Assembly: GCF_014651075.1 (NCBI RefSeq)
Contig: NZ_BMWE01000023.1
Location: 1-64,000, forward strand
DNA length: 64,000 nucleotides
Direction of reading: 5' to 3'
Source of the DNA: Streptomyces djakartensis
GTDB taxonomy: Bacteria; Actinomycetota; Actinomycetes; Streptomycetales; Streptomycetaceae
Positions 25,782 to 34,783 of this stretch are shown in pieces; the first letter of the stretch is position 1, and each line of letters begins with the position of its first letter. Both the position numbers and the translations under genes were made by a program. Under the pieces are notes generated by a model. The model ran no database searches. It had not been told where the DNA came from and saw only the letters and a program-made list of their open reading frames with translations.

Positions 25782-26585
25782 ATGGACGGACTGCGCGTCA
25801 TACCGACCTGGCGGCACGGGCAGGAGCGGCTGTACGTCTGCCTCCCGGACGGCCGGAACATCGCCTGGTACGACCCTGAGGCCGCCCGGGTCAACCTGCT
25901 CGCCGAGGACCACGAGGACGGCGTGCTCCGGGCCCTCGGGCCGTTCGTCACCGGCCCGGTGACGGTGGGACCGCCCCCGGTGCCGACCCCCGCCGAACTC
26001 GCCCGTCTGACCCTGCACCCCGACGACGACCTGGCCCCCAACCGTCCCGGCGAAGCCCTCCTCGTCGCTCTGGACCGCGATCCCGGCCCGGCCCGCCGGC
26101 TGCGCCCCGACCCCCGCCGCCGGGCCCTGGCGGCCGAACAGAGGGTCGGGGACGCCCTGGACCGCCTGGACGGCGGCGGCTGGCACGCCCTGCACTCCGT
26201 CCCGCTCCCCGGCGGCAGCCGCGTCCACCACCTGCTGATCGGCCCGGGCGGGTTGTTCGCCCTGCACACGCTGTACGCCCGCAAGCAGCGGGTGACGGTC
26301 GAGGACCCCCTGGTCACCCTGGGGCGCCGCGAAACGAACCCCCTGCTCCGCCGCGTCCGCGCCGACGCCGACCGCGCCTCGCACGCCCTGATGGCGGAGG
26401 TCCGCCCCGTCCTCGCCCTGGTGGAACCCGCGGCCCTGTCGGTCCCCACCGCCCCGGGCGAGGTCCGCGTCCTGACCGACACGGACGTACCGGCTCTGGC
26501 CCGGCAGGGCGGCGTCCTCAAGCCGGCGGACGTGGAGGCACTGCACGCCGTGGCACGGGACCGGAACACCTGGACGCGCCTGTAG
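25782..26585 (+). CDS. NERD-domain protein
   Basis: This is a 267-residue protein with a nuclease-related (NERD) domain in the second half: AAEQRVGDALDRLDGGGWHALHSVPLPGG, HHLLIGPGGLFALHT and a following YARKQRVTV stretch. The N-terminal half is family-specific. The usual catalytic Asp/Glu-x-Lys positions are only partly kept (the loop after FALHT has Lys but no clear acid pair), so nuclease activity is doubtful. It converges on the LigD gene with a 45-bp gap. Confidence 0.75.
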   Translation: MDGLRVIPTWRHGQERLYVCLPDGRNIAWYDPEAARVNLLAEDHEDGVLRALGPFVTGPVTVGPPPVPTPAELARLTLHPDDDLAPNRPGEALLVALDRDPGPARRLRPDPRRRALAAEQRVGDALDRLDGGGWHALHSVPLPGGSRVHHLLIGPGGLFALHTLYARKQRVTVEDPLVTLGRRETNPLLRRVRADADRASHALMAEVRPVLALVEPAALSVPTAPGEVRVLTDTDVPALARQGGVLKPADVEALHAVARDRNTWTRL

Positions 26586-26630
26586 GAGGTTCCTGCCTCC
26601 CGAGGGCGGGCGTGCCCCGGCCGGGCGGAG

Positions 26631-27512
26631 CTACGGCAGCCGCCCCGCCCGTTCCGGATCGAGCAGCGGGGCGAGCAGATCGCCGTAGTCCTGCACCCGG
26701 GGGGCGATGTCCGTCGCCCGGAGGTCCAGGCGGCCGGGCGAGCCGCACTCCTCGACCTCCTCCCAGGTCACCGGGGCCGAGACGGTCGGCTCGGGACGGG
26801 CCCGGAGGGTGTAGGGGGCCGCGGTGGTCTTGCGGGCGGCGTTCTGGCTCCAGTCGACGAAGACCTTCCCCGGCCGCAGGCTCCGGGTCATCCGGTGCAG
26901 CGCGAGCCGGGGCATGGCCTTCTCCGCCTCGACGGCCAGTTCCTTGGCGTACTCGGACACCCGCTCGGAGGACGCCCCGCGCACGGCGGCGAGCAGGTGC
27001 AGCCCCTTCGAGCCGGAGGTCTTTGCGTAGGTCTCGATGCCGTCCCGGGCGAGCCGTTCCCGCAGCCACAGCGCGACCTCGCAGCACTGCACGATGCTCG
27101 CGGGCGCCCCCGGATCGAGGTCGAAGACGATCCGGTCGGCCTCGTCCGGCGTGCCGACGAGCCACTGGTGGGTGTGGAACTCGGTCACCAGGTTGGCCGA
27201 CCACATCAGGCTCGGCAGGTCCTGCACCAGCACCATCCGTGAGGGACCCTCGACCCGCGGCACCTCGGCCGTGGTGACCCACTCGGGCGTACCGGGCGGC
27301 ACGTTCTTCGTGAAGAACACCTGGCCGTCCGGCCCGTCCGGATACCGCAGGAAGGACACCGCCCGGTCGCGCAGATGGGGCAGCAGGACCCCGGCGACGG
27401 TCGCGTAGTAGTGCAGCACCTCGCCCTTGGTGAAGCCGGTGGCGGGATACAGCACCTTCTCCAGATTGCTGAGCGCGAGCCGTCGCCCCTCCACCACTGT
27501 GATAGGCGCCAT
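26631..27512 (-). CDS. ligD: LigD-type primase/polymerase for non-homologous end joining
   Basis: This 293-residue stand-alone polymerase domain of the LigD type (archaeo-eukaryotic primase fold) fills gaps at broken DNA ends. Catalytic motifs are RIVFDLDPG (two Asp), KTSGSKGLHLL and KVFVDWSQN (third Asp). There is no ligase or phosphoesterase domain. The ATG at 27512 begins MAPITVVEGR; its ribosome site is weak. It is divergent from ku, with 73 bp between start codons, so both are likely expressed together. Confidence 0.93.
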   Translation of the reverse strand: MAPITVVEGRRLALSNLEKVLYPATGFTKGEVLHYYATVAGVLLPHLRDRAVSFLRYPDGPDGQVFFTKNVPPGTPEWVTTAEVPRVEGPSRMVLVQDLPSLMWSANLVTEFHTHQWLVGTPDEADRIVFDLDPGAPASIVQCCEVALWLRERLARDGIETYAKTSGSKGLHLLAAVRGASSERVSEYAKELAVEAEKAMPRLALHRMTRSLRPGKVFVDWSQNAARKTTAAPYTLRARPEPTVSAPVTWEEVEECGSPGRLDLRATDIAPRVQDYGDLLAPLLDPERAGRLP

Positions 27513-27585
27513 ACGATAAGAATCCCAAAGAATCCCACGCAAACCACGACGAACACTCCCCACAGTGACCGGAAGGGTGCTGCAC

Positions 27586-28605
27586 GTGAGATCCATCTGG
27601 AACGGCGCCATCTCCTTCGGCCTGGTCAGCATCCCGATCAAGCTGGTGAACGCCACCGAGAGCCACTCGATCTCCTTCCGCCAGATCCACACCGAGGACG
27701 GCGGCCGCATCCGCTACCGCAAGTTCTGCGAGCTGGAGGACCGCGAGGTCACCCAGGGCGAGATCGGCAAGGGCTACGAGGACGCGGACGGCACGATCAT
27801 CCCGATCACCGAGGAGGACCTGTCCAGCCTGCCCATCCCGACGGCCAAGACCATCGAGATCGTCGCCTTCGTCCCGGCCGACCGGATCGATCCGCTCCAG
27901 ATGGACGCCGCCTACTACCTCCAGGCCAGCGGCGCTCCGGCGGCGAAGCCGTACACCCTGCTGCGGGAGGCGCTGAAGCGCAGCAACAAGGTGGCGATCG
28001 CCAAGTTCGCCCTCCGTGGCCGGGAGCGCCTCGGCATGCTCCGGGTGGTCGGCGACGCGATCGCGATGCACGGCCTGCTGTGGCCGGACGAGGTCCGCGC
28101 CCCCGAGGGCGTGGCCCCGGACGCGAACGTCACGGTCCGCGACAAGGAACTGGACCTGGCCGACGCCCTGATGGACACCCTCGGGGAGGTCGACCTGGAG
28201 GACCTGCACGACGAGTACCGCGAGGCCGTGGAGGAGGTCATCGCCGCGAAGGCCGCCGGAGAGGCCCTGCCCCAGGCGCCGGAGCCCGCGGCGGGCGGCA
28301 AGGTCCTGGACCTGATGGCGGCCCTGGAGAGCAGCGTCCGCGCGGCACGCGAGTCCCGCGGTGAGGAGGCCGGCGAGCACGCCGAGGTGAAGTCGCTCCC
28401 CCAGGGCAAGACGGCCCCTGCCGCCCCCAAGCAGACCGGCGGCAAGAAGTCGACGGCCGCGAAGAAGACGGCGGCCAAGAAGACCGCGGCATCGGCGAGG
28501 AAGTCGACCGCCAAGTCCGGGCAGGGCACGAAGAAGACCGCGGCCAAGAGCACGGCGAAGAAGACGGCCGCGAAGAAGTCGACGTCCCGCAAGCGCTCGG
28601 CCTGA
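27586..28605 (+). CDS. ku: Ku protein with lysine-rich tail
   Basis: This 339-residue homodimeric ring protein binds DNA ends and recruits LigD. The Ku core runs from RSIWNGAISFGLVSIPIKL through the bridge region to about residue 265. The last 60 residues are a Lys/Ala-rich tail (repeated KKTAAKK blocks), like histone H1, found in many actinobacterial Ku proteins. The GTG at 27586 follows GGAAGGG; a GTG at 27565 is less likely. It pairs with the divergent LigD gene. Confidence 0.95.
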   Translation: MRSIWNGAISFGLVSIPIKLVNATESHSISFRQIHTEDGGRIRYRKFCELEDREVTQGEIGKGYEDADGTIIPITEEDLSSLPIPTAKTIEIVAFVPADRIDPLQMDAAYYLQASGAPAAKPYTLLREALKRSNKVAIAKFALRGRERLGMLRVVGDAIAMHGLLWPDEVRAPEGVAPDANVTVRDKELDLADALMDTLGEVDLEDLHDEYREAVEEVIAAKAAGEALPQAPEPAAGGKVLDLMAALESSVRAARESRGEEAGEHAEVKSLPQGKTAPAAPKQTGGKKSTAAKKTAAKKTAASARKSTAKSGQGTKKTAAKSTAKKTAAKKSTSRKRSA

Positions 28606-28621
28606 CCTCGGCGGGCGCTCA

Positions 28622-28641
28622 CGGCACACGGGTCCGTGCCG
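28622..28641 (+). terminator. Short hairpin between ku and the gas-vesicle operon end
   Basis: CGGCAC and GTGCCG flank an 8-nt loop, 16 bp after the ku stop. It could serve both convergent operons, but the stem is short. Confidence 0.35.
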
Positions 28642-28707
28642 CCCGCAGGAGGTGCGGGACGTCGGTCGACAGCGGACCGCGGCTGGTGCCGCTCCGGGGG
28701 GGGAGCC

Positions 28708-29199
28708 TCAGGCCACGCGCCGCTCCGTCTGCTCGGACTCGTCCTGCTCGTCCGGGAGATGGACGTCGTCGACGGCGATGTTGACCTCCACGACCTCCAG
28801 GCCGGTCATCCGTTCCACCGCGTTGACGACATTGGTCCGGACGTCCGCGGCGGTGTCGGTGATGGCGGCCCCGTACTCGACGACCAGGTCCAGGTCGACG
28901 GCGGCCTGCCGCTCACCGACCTCCACCTTCACACCCTGCGTGACACCGCCGCCGCCCGGGCCCGGCACGCGCTGCCGCACGGCACCGACGGCCCTGGCCA
29001 TCCCGCCGCCGAGGTTGTGCACCTCGGGAACCTCCCGGGCCGCCATGCCCGCGATCTTCGCCACCACGGCGTCCGCGATGGCGGTGTTGCCGCGGGTCTC
29101 CGCGGGAGCGCCGGCGCCTCCCCGGCCCTGCGTGGCCCCCTCCTGCTTGCCCGCCCTGGTGGCGGTTGCGGTGTTCGTGCGCTGTGTGGTCTCCGTCAT
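28708..29199 (-). CDS. Asp23/Gls24 envelope stress protein
   Basis: This is a 163-residue Asp23/Gls24 family protein. The conserved core begins TAIADAVVAKIAGMAAREVPEVH and continues through VEVGERQAAVDLDLVVEYG to ADVRTNVVNAVERMTGLEVVEVN. The N-terminus is low-complexity. The ATG at 29199 follows GAGGTGACGG. It is downstream of gvpK on the same strand after a 156-bp gap and may be part of the same transcription unit, as seen in other Streptomyces gas-vesicle loci. Confidence 0.9.
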   Translation of the reverse strand: MTETTQRTNTATATRAGKQEGATQGRGGAGAPAETRGNTAIADAVVAKIAGMAAREVPEVHNLGGGMARAVGAVRQRVPGPGGGGVTQGVKVEVGERQAAVDLDLVVEYGAAITDTAADVRTNVVNAVERMTGLEVVEVNIAVDDVHLPDEQDESEQTERRVA

Positions 29200-29355
29200 G
29201 ACCGTCACCTCGATGCTCGGTGCGCAGATTATGAGCGGCTCGCTCCTTTCCACCGTAGAGCAATGGTGCGTAAGGGGCGAAAGTGATGAAAAGTCCACGC
29301 GGCGCGCACAGGGTGCCGAGTCGGACGGCCTGGCCCCGGCGGGCCACCGTGCCGA

Positions 29356-29634
29356 TCAGTCCCGAGGCAGCAGGGTTCCCAGCGGCCCGAGATCCAGGTT
29401 GAGGTCCTCCGGCCGCAGCCCGTGCTGGTCGCACAGCTCAGTCATCCGCTGCTCGAGCATCATCAGCGTCACCCCGATGCGCTCGACCTGCTCATCGCTG
29501 AGGTCGCCCTGCTCCACCCTGCGGATCGCCTGCCGCTCCATCAGCTGCCGCAGCAGTTCCACGACGGTCAGTACCAGAGCCAGCAGATCATGCCCGACGG
29601 CGTCGGGGTCGACATCGAGCCGGTGGCCCGTCAC
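29356..29634 (-). CDS. gvpK: Gas vesicle protein GvpK
   Basis: This is a 92-residue minor gas-vesicle protein. The family signature is the helix GHDLLALVLTVVELLRQLMERQAIRRVE followed by LSDEQVERIGVTLM, nearly full family length. It overlaps the upstream gvpS by 4 bp. It is the last gvp gene of the leftward operon. GvpK is needed for correct vesicle assembly in other organisms; its exact action is unknown. Confidence 0.92.
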   Translation of the reverse strand: MTGHRLDVDPDAVGHDLLALVLTVVELLRQLMERQAIRRVEQGDLSDEQVERIGVTLMMLEQRMTELCDQHGLRPEDLNLDLGPLGTLLPRD

Positions 29635-29861
29635 AGCGCCCCCGAGTCGGCCCAGGGAGCGGGCACCCGCTCGGAAACCGATGCCAACAGGGCGTGCAGC
29701 GACAGCCGGACCAGTGGCACGTCCGCGATGGCGATCACCAGGTCCCCGCTGATCACCACACCCGTGGCCATCAGCCTGTCCAGCAGATCCACCAGCGGCA
29801 CGCCGATCGGCCCGTCCAGCGGCTCACGTTCCTGCCAGGGCACGGGTTCAACGATCCCCAT
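29631..29861 (-). CDS. gvpS: Short GvpA-family protein (GvpS)
   Basis: The 76-residue protein is a truncated GvpA/J-type fold. The conserved stretch is PLVDLLDRLMATGVVISGDLVIAIADVPLVRLSLHALLASV. It corresponds to the amphipathic beta-hairpin that lines the vesicle wall. It overlaps gvpL by 14 bp and gvpK by 4 bp, so translation is coupled. Probably a minor wall or cap component. Confidence 0.88.
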   Translation of the reverse strand: MGIVEPVPWQEREPLDGPIGVPLVDLLDRLMATGVVISGDLVIAIADVPLVRLSLHALLASVSERVPAPWADSGAL

Positions 29862-30696
29862 GGAGCGCGTCCTCCCCTGCGAACGATGCGAACGAGTAGG
29901 GCACCCACGGCCCGGAGAGCTCGATCAGCGCACCGGTGCGCTCCCGCAGCGCGGCCACGGCTTCCCTGAACCGCGCCGTCCGGCCCTCCTCCACCAGATA
30001 GGCGCCGTTGAGGACCTGGGCGCGGTGGCCGTCCGTCAGCTGCTGGTCCTGGAGCCGGAGCCGGCGTGCGGCCACGGCCAGGCCTCGCAGCTCCGCGTCC
30101 GTCTCCTCGGCGGCGAGCAGCGCGGCCCGGCGGCTCTCCTCCCGCGCCCGGTGTGCGCCTCGTACCCGCTCGAGGTAGGCACGTCCGGCACCGGACGCCG
30201 GCGACCCGCCCGGCACGGAGGCCGGGACGGCGGTGCGGCCCGCCCCGGCCGCCGAGGACACTCCGGCCGCCGAGGGCACGTACACCTTGACGCCCCACTC
30301 GACCCGCCCGTCGACGCGCTCCAGCACGGTGTGGAAGCGGGCGGCACCGTCGCCGAGCGCCTGCCGTGCGCGCTCCTCGCTGCTGTAGATGGTGGCCAGC
30401 GCCATCGGCACGGCGGGCCCGTGCGCCGCGACGGCCGTCACGACCCGGTGGTGGGCTCGCACGCATCGCTCCAGCTCACCCGGATCGGAGAGCCGCTCGG
30501 TCCAGGACCCGCGGCCGGCCTCGGCCGCCGGCACCTCCTGTACGACAGCGCGCAGCCGCTCGAACGGCAGCGCCCGCACCGGGGCGGTGGTGATGCCCGG
30601 CAACCGGGCGAGGACGTCCTCGTCCACGCGGCGACACACGGCGAAGACGTAGGTCGCCGCAGTGGCGGACGGCACCGCCGGGACGGTCTCTGTCAT
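29848..30696 (-). CDS. gvpL: Gas vesicle protein GvpL/GvpF family
   Basis: This is a 282-residue GvpF/L protein. Family signatures are TYVFAVCRRVD at the start, RAHHRVVTAVAAHGPAVPMALATIY in the middle and GALIELSGPWVPYSFASF at the end. A 40-residue Ala/Gly/Ser-rich insert sits near 145-180. It overlaps gvpJ and gvpS. GvpF/L proteins act as accessory and nucleation factors that bind GvpA. Confidence 0.92.
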   Translation of the reverse strand: MTETVPAVPSATAATYVFAVCRRVDEDVLARLPGITTAPVRALPFERLRAVVQEVPAAEAGRGSWTERLSDPGELERCVRAHHRVVTAVAAHGPAVPMALATIYSSEERARQALGDGAARFHTVLERVDGRVEWGVKVYVPSAAGVSSAAGAGRTAVPASVPGGSPASGAGRAYLERVRGAHRAREESRRAALLAAEETDAELRGLAVAARRLRLQDQQLTDGHRAQVLNGAYLVEEGRTARFREAVAALRERTGALIELSGPWVPYSFASFAGEDALHGDR

Positions 30697-31112
30697 GGCA
30701 CCGGTCGCTCCTCCGCTCGCCGGGTCCGCGTGCCCGGCCGGCCCTCCGGGGTCTCCTCACCTGTCTCCGGTGCGGCCGTGCCGCCGCCGGGCAGCCCCGC
30801 ACCCCGCGAGGACGTGGGCGCCGCGAGCTGCTCGCGCAGCCGTCGGTTCTCCTCCACCAGCTCGTGGTGCGCGGCGCGGGAGGAGAGCGCCGGATCGGTC
30901 TCCCACCAGTCGATGCCCGCCTTCTTCGCGGTGTCGACGGAGGCGACGAACAAGCGGAGCCGGATGGTGAGCAGCTCGATGTCCAGAAGGTCGATCTTGA
31001 TGTCGCCCGCGATGACGATGCCCTTGTCCAGCACGCGTTCCAGGATGTCGGCGAGGTTGCCGGTGGAGGGGCCCGGCAACTGGTCGGCCCGCCGGTGGTC
31101 GACCTCGGTCAC
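30693..31112 (-). CDS. gvpJ: Gas vesicle structural protein GvpJ
   Basis: This is a 139-residue protein. The GvpA-like core NLADILERVLDKGIVIAGDIKIDLLDIELLTIRLRLFVASVD is at 19-60. A longer C-terminal tail, charged and Pro/Thr-rich, distinguishes it from GvpA; WWETDPALSS follows the core as in other GvpJ. It overlaps both neighbours by 4 bp. GvpJ is thought to sit at the vesicle tips. Confidence 0.9.
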   Translation of the reverse strand: MTEVDHRRADQLPGPSTGNLADILERVLDKGIVIAGDIKIDLLDIELLTIRLRLFVASVDTAKKAGIDWWETDPALSSRAAHHELVEENRRLREQLAAPTSSRGAGLPGGGTAAPETGEETPEGRPGTRTRRAEERPVP

Positions 31113-31354
31113 CGGGTCACCTCCGGGCCCGTTCTCGCTTCCAGCCGATCGAGCAGCCGGTCCTCTTCCCGCTCGAACGCGGCCAGGTCGATCTCCCCGT
31201 CCTCCAATGCCTGGTTCAGCGCGGTGAGCCGCGCGCGGATCGCAGCCGGATCGTTCACCTCGCGGTCGGCGGCTTCGGCGAGCTGGTCGGCGACCCAGGA
31301 CACCCCTCGCACAGGGGCCAGTGGCGCGGTCAGCAGCGCGGAGAGCAACCCCAT
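31109..31354 (-). CDS. gvpG: Gas vesicle protein GvpG
   Basis: This is an 81-residue GvpG. The N-terminal MGLLSALLTAPLAPVRGVSWVADQL is the family signature, followed by a charged helical region ending in EREEDRLLDRLE. The ATG at 31354 lies 1 bp after the gvpF stop, and the 3' end overlaps gvpJ by 4 bp. GvpG interacts with GvpF and L in assembly. Confidence 0.92.
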   Translation of the reverse strand: MGLLSALLTAPLAPVRGVSWVADQLAEAADREVNDPAAIRARLTALNQALEDGEIDLAAFEREEDRLLDRLEARTGPEVTR

Positions 31355-31355
31355 G

Positions 31356-32114
31356 TCAGCCCCCCGTCCGCACCGCGGCAGCCGCCGCCACCTCGGGCTC
31401 GGCGGCGAAGCTGTAACAGGGCAACGGCCCGGCCACACGCAGCTCGACCCGGTCCCGGTACCTGGCCGACAACCGGTCGACAGCCGCCCGGAACTCCACG
31501 ACCTGCTCGCGGGCGACCAGGAACGACAGGTTCAGCACGGTGCCGTCGACGTGCGGCCCGGTCGAACAGGCCCCGGCCAACGCCGCCAGTTCCGGCTGGA
31601 TCTCCTGTGCGGCGTCGGCCGCGCGGCGCTCCAGGGTGCGGACCACCGCCTCGCCCAGGCGCACGTTCGCCTCATATCCCGGGCGTCGGTGCGCGGCCTC
31701 CCGCAACTGCCGAACGCGGGGCTCCTCGGCGACCAGCGCTGCGAGCGCCCCGGTGGCGGGCAGCGCCTTGACGTTCATCTCCACGCGGCCGGCCAGTCGG
31801 TCCAGCGCGCGCAGATTCCGCTCCTGGCCGGCTTCCAGTTGCTCGCGGACCGCATCGGCGTCCGGGGCCACCATGCCGAAACGCATCGGCAGCACCGGCC
31901 CGTCGAGGGCCAGCGCGAGCAGCACCTCCTGATGGGCCAGCAGATCCCGCCGCCGGGCGCGCAACGGAACCGGCGCGGCACTGACCACGGCCGCGGTCGC
32001 ACCCACGGTCAGCACCTCCGGAACCGCCTGCGGCATGCCCACCCCGCGCAGTCCCGACGGCACAGGGTGGCCGCACGCCACGATGCCGTAGACGTAAGTC
32101 CCCGCCGCGGTCAT
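31356..32114 (-). CDS. gvpF: Gas vesicle protein GvpF
   Basis: This is a 252-residue GvpF/L family member. It begins with GTYVYGIVACG, has LLAHQEVLLALALDGPVLPMRFG in the middle and a C-terminal RVELRVAGPLPCYSFA. It is the first of two F/L paralogues in the operon. It overlaps gvpA by 4 bp. It probably binds GvpA before wall assembly. Confidence 0.93.
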   Translation of the reverse strand: MTAAGTYVYGIVACGHPVPSGLRGVGMPQAVPEVLTVGATAAVVSAAPVPLRARRRDLLAHQEVLLALALDGPVLPMRFGMVAPDADAVREQLEAGQERNLRALDRLAGRVEMNVKALPATGALAALVAEEPRVRQLREAAHRRPGYEANVRLGEAVVRTLERRAADAAQEIQPELAALAGACSTGPHVDGTVLNLSFLVAREQVVEFRAAVDRLSARYRDRVELRVAGPLPCYSFAAEPEVAAAAAVRTGG

Positions 32115-32593
32115 CGCTCACCCTCCCGCCTGCGGCGCCCTTCTGCGGACTGAGCCTTCGCGCCGCGCCGCCGCGGCCGCGCCTCCGGCTCCTCCTCTTC
32201 CGGCTGCCGGTCCTCCGGCTCCTCGTCGCCCTCCTCGGAACCGCCGACGACGTCGCGCAGCTTGTCGCCCACCGACTCGATGGTCTTCCTGACCTTGCGC
32301 TTCCCCACGCTCTTGGCCGCCGCCCCGCCGAACATCTCGGGGACGGTGGTACTGCGCGAGGTCGCCTCCAGGTCCAGCCGGTTGCACGCCTCGGCGAACT
32401 TCAGATACGTGTCCACACTGGCGACCACGATGCGCGCGTCTATCTTCAGGATCTCGATGCCGACCAGGGAGACCCGGACGAAGACATCGATGACCATGCC
32501 GCGGTCCAGGATGAGTTCCAGGGTGTCGTACAGCGTCCCGGCGCGCGGTACGTACACGACCTCGCTGCTGGAGTAGGTGGTGGTCGTGGCCAT
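32111..32593 (-). CDS. gvpA: Gas vesicle major structural protein GvpA (long form)
   Basis: The 160-residue protein has the full GvpA core at about 18-75 (TLYDTLELILDRGMVIDVFVRV then SLVGIEILKIDARIVVASVDTYL). It is twice the usual 70-residue length: a basic then very acidic Glu/Pro tail follows, ending in Arg-rich sequence. Streptomyces GvpA proteins are known to be long. It overlaps gvpF by 4 bp. It would form the ribbed vesicle wall, though gas vesicles are rarely observed in Streptomyces. Confidence 0.9.
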   Translation of the reverse strand: MATTTTYSSSEVVYVPRAGTLYDTLELILDRGMVIDVFVRVSLVGIEILKIDARIVVASVDTYLKFAEACNRLDLEATSRSTTVPEMFGGAAAKSVGKRKVRKTIESVGDKLRDVVGGSEEGDEEPEDRQPEEEEPEARPRRRGAKAQSAEGRRRREGER

Positions 32594-32646
32594 GGTCAGG
32601 TGGTTCCTCTCGGAAGGCTTCCGGTGGGCGCCGGCAGGGCGGACCG

Positions 32647-33024
32647 TCAGTTGTGGACGGCGCCTCGGTGGTAGCGGCAGACCCTGCGGTACTCGGCAGG
32701 CCGGCCCGCGTCATCGAGCACCACCTCGTATGTGGCGAGCAGGCTGGTCGTATCGGGGATGCGGGGCACCTCCAGCACATCGACGGCGACACACCAGCCG
32801 TCCTCGGTGCGCCGCACGGCACACACGCCCTCGACGCGGTGGACGATGAAGCCCTCCAACCAGTCGCGGGCGGTGCGGGCGGCCTTCTCGGGCCCGACCT
32901 GGGCGACCGTCCCCCGGCCGGCGTCCGCCGAGGTACCGCGGGCACGCTCGCCCTTGGAGGGTTCGTCCTTGGAGGGTTCGCCCTTGGAGGGTGGACTGCT
33001 ACCGGTTCGGCGTTGCTCTGGCAT
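32647..33024 (-). CDS. gvpO: Gas vesicle protein GvpO
   Basis: This is a 125-residue GvpO. The conserved half starts KAARTARDWLEGFIVHRVEGV and ends DDAGRPAEYRRVCRYHRG. The N-terminal 45 residues are low-complexity with an SKGEP/SKDEP repeat encoded by near-identical 18-bp units. It is the first gene of the leftward operon, and the promoter lies in the 240 bp shared with the divergent haloperoxidase. GvpO is thought to help regulation or assembly in haloarchaea. Confidence 0.9.
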   Translation of the reverse strand: MPEQRRTGSSPPSKGEPSKDEPSKGERARGTSADAGRGTVAQVGPEKAARTARDWLEGFIVHRVEGVCAVRRTEDGWCVAVDVLEVPRIPDTTSLLATYEVVLDDAGRPAEYRRVCRYHRGAVHN

Positions 33025-33263
33025 GACGCCAGCGTCACCGCGCGCCCCACCGTCCGCATCTTCGCAGCGGCCGATCCGGCGAACGCGCCCATACGGAGTC
33101 CGCGGAACGGAATTCTCCGTTCTGGGCTGATTCGAAATCCAAACTCATAAATGTGCAGATCTTCGTGATTGCTCGGTTTCTCCGGAACGATCCTGCGGTC
33201 CCAGCCGTCTCCTGGGGTGTGGCGCGCGCTGAGCGCCATTCACGGGAAACACGGGGGATTCAC

Positions 33264-34760
33264 ATGAGCGATCGTCGATTTGCCGCGCGCGAGGCACGGG
33301 TCCGGGCCGCCGAAGTCGAGTTCGAGCGCGACATTCCGCTGCACAGGGCCAACGGGGAGGAGACGGACCACCCGTTCGTGGCCAACTACTCCAAGGCCCT
33401 GCCGCACAACAGGTTCGGTGAGGTCGACCCGGCCGCCTACCACCAGCTGCGCCGGGCGCTGGCCACCGGCAGTTACGAGGACTTCGAGCGGATCCCGCTC
33501 GGGGACACGCGCAAGCTGGTCAACCCGCAGGCCGGCGCCTCGTTCGACCTTCAGGGCCCGGACGCCCAGGCGCTGACCATCGCGCCGGCACCGCGCATCG
33601 ACAGTGCGCAGAACTCCGCCGAGGCGGTCGAGCTGTACTGGATGGCCCTGTGCCGCGACGTGCTGTTCACACGCTTCGGTGACAGTGAGCTGGTCGCCGA
33701 GGCGGCCACCGAGCTCAGCGGCCTGTCCGACTTCCGGGCGCCCAAGCAGAACGGCCAGGTCACCCCGCAGACCATCTTCCGCGGCGACACCCGGGGCGAC
33801 CTGGCCGGGCCGTACGTCTCGCAGTTCCTGCTCAAGGCCATCCCGTACGGCACGCTACTCATCCCGCAGCGGCAGGACACCCTGGTCCGCCCGGTGGACC
33901 ACCTGACCACCTGGGGCGACTGGCTCGAGGTGCAGAACGGGTCGCAACCCGAGCCGGACGAGCGCGACTTCGCCACTCGGCGCCACATCCAGACGCCCCG
34001 CGATCTGGCGCACTACGTCCACTTCGACGCCCTGTACGAGGCGTACCTCAACGCGGCCCTCATCCTGCTCGGCCTGAACGCGCCGGTGGATCCGGGCAAT
34101 CCGTACAACTTCTCGCGCAACCAGATCGGCTTCGGGACGTACGGAGGCCCGCACATTCTCTCGCTCGTGACCGAGGTGGCCACGCGTGCCCTGAAGGCGG
34201 TGTGGTTCCAGAAGTGGTACGTGCACCGGCGGCTGCGGCCGGAGGAGTTCGGCGGCCGGGTCCACCAGCAGCTGCGCGGGCAGCGCGAGTACCCGATCGA
34301 TGGCGAGGTGCTCGACTCCGTCGCGGTCAAGCGGGTGTTCGAGAAGTACGGCAGCTACCTGCTGCCGCAGGCGTTCCCCGAGGGCAGCCCGACCCACCCC
34401 TCCTACGGCTCCGGACACGCCACGGTGGCAGGCGCGTGCGTCACGATCCTCAAGGCGTGGTTCGACGAATCGCACATCCTGCCCGACCCGGTCGTCCCCA
34501 CCACCGACGGCACCGCCCTGGAGCCCTACACCGGCCCGGACGCCGACCGCCTCACCGTCGGAGGCGAGCTGAACAAGGTCGCCGCGAACATCGCCACCGG
34601 CCGCAACATGGCCGGTGTGCACTGGCGCACCGACTTCACCGAAGCGACGCGGCTGGGTGAGGAGATCGCCATCTCGGTCCTGCGCGAGACAAAGGAAGCC
34701 ACCCTGGAGGACGCGGCGTTCACCCTCAGCCGGTTCGACGGCACCACCATCACCGTCTGA
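33264..34760 (+). CDS. Vanadium-dependent haloperoxidase-type protein
   Basis: This 498-residue protein of the vanadium haloperoxidase/PAP2 superfamily uses vanadate and H2O2 to oxidise halides. Metal-site motifs are complete: KWYVHRRLRP near 317-326, SYGSGHATVAG with Ser382, Gly383 and His384, and GRNMAGVHWRTD with Arg446 and the vanadate-ligating His452, spaced as in fungal chloroperoxidase. No export signal is seen. The ATG at 33264 is preceded by GGGGGATTC. It diverges from the gas-vesicle operon and ends before a strong hairpin. Confidence 0.9.
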   Translation: MSDRRFAAREARVRAAEVEFERDIPLHRANGEETDHPFVANYSKALPHNRFGEVDPAAYHQLRRALATGSYEDFERIPLGDTRKLVNPQAGASFDLQGPDAQALTIAPAPRIDSAQNSAEAVELYWMALCRDVLFTRFGDSELVAEAATELSGLSDFRAPKQNGQVTPQTIFRGDTRGDLAGPYVSQFLLKAIPYGTLLIPQRQDTLVRPVDHLTTWGDWLEVQNGSQPEPDERDFATRRHIQTPRDLAHYVHFDALYEAYLNAALILLGLNAPVDPGNPYNFSRNQIGFGTYGGPHILSLVTEVATRALKAVWFQKWYVHRRLRPEEFGGRVHQQLRGQREYPIDGEVLDSVAVKRVFEKYGSYLLPQAFPEGSPTHPSYGSGHATVAGACVTILKAWFDESHILPDPVVPTTDGTALEPYTGPDADRLTVGGELNKVAANIATGRNMAGVHWRTDFTEATRLGEEIAISVLRETKEATLEDAAFTLSRFDGTTITV

Positions 34761-34783
34761 GGTGACCCGGGCCCTCATGGAGG

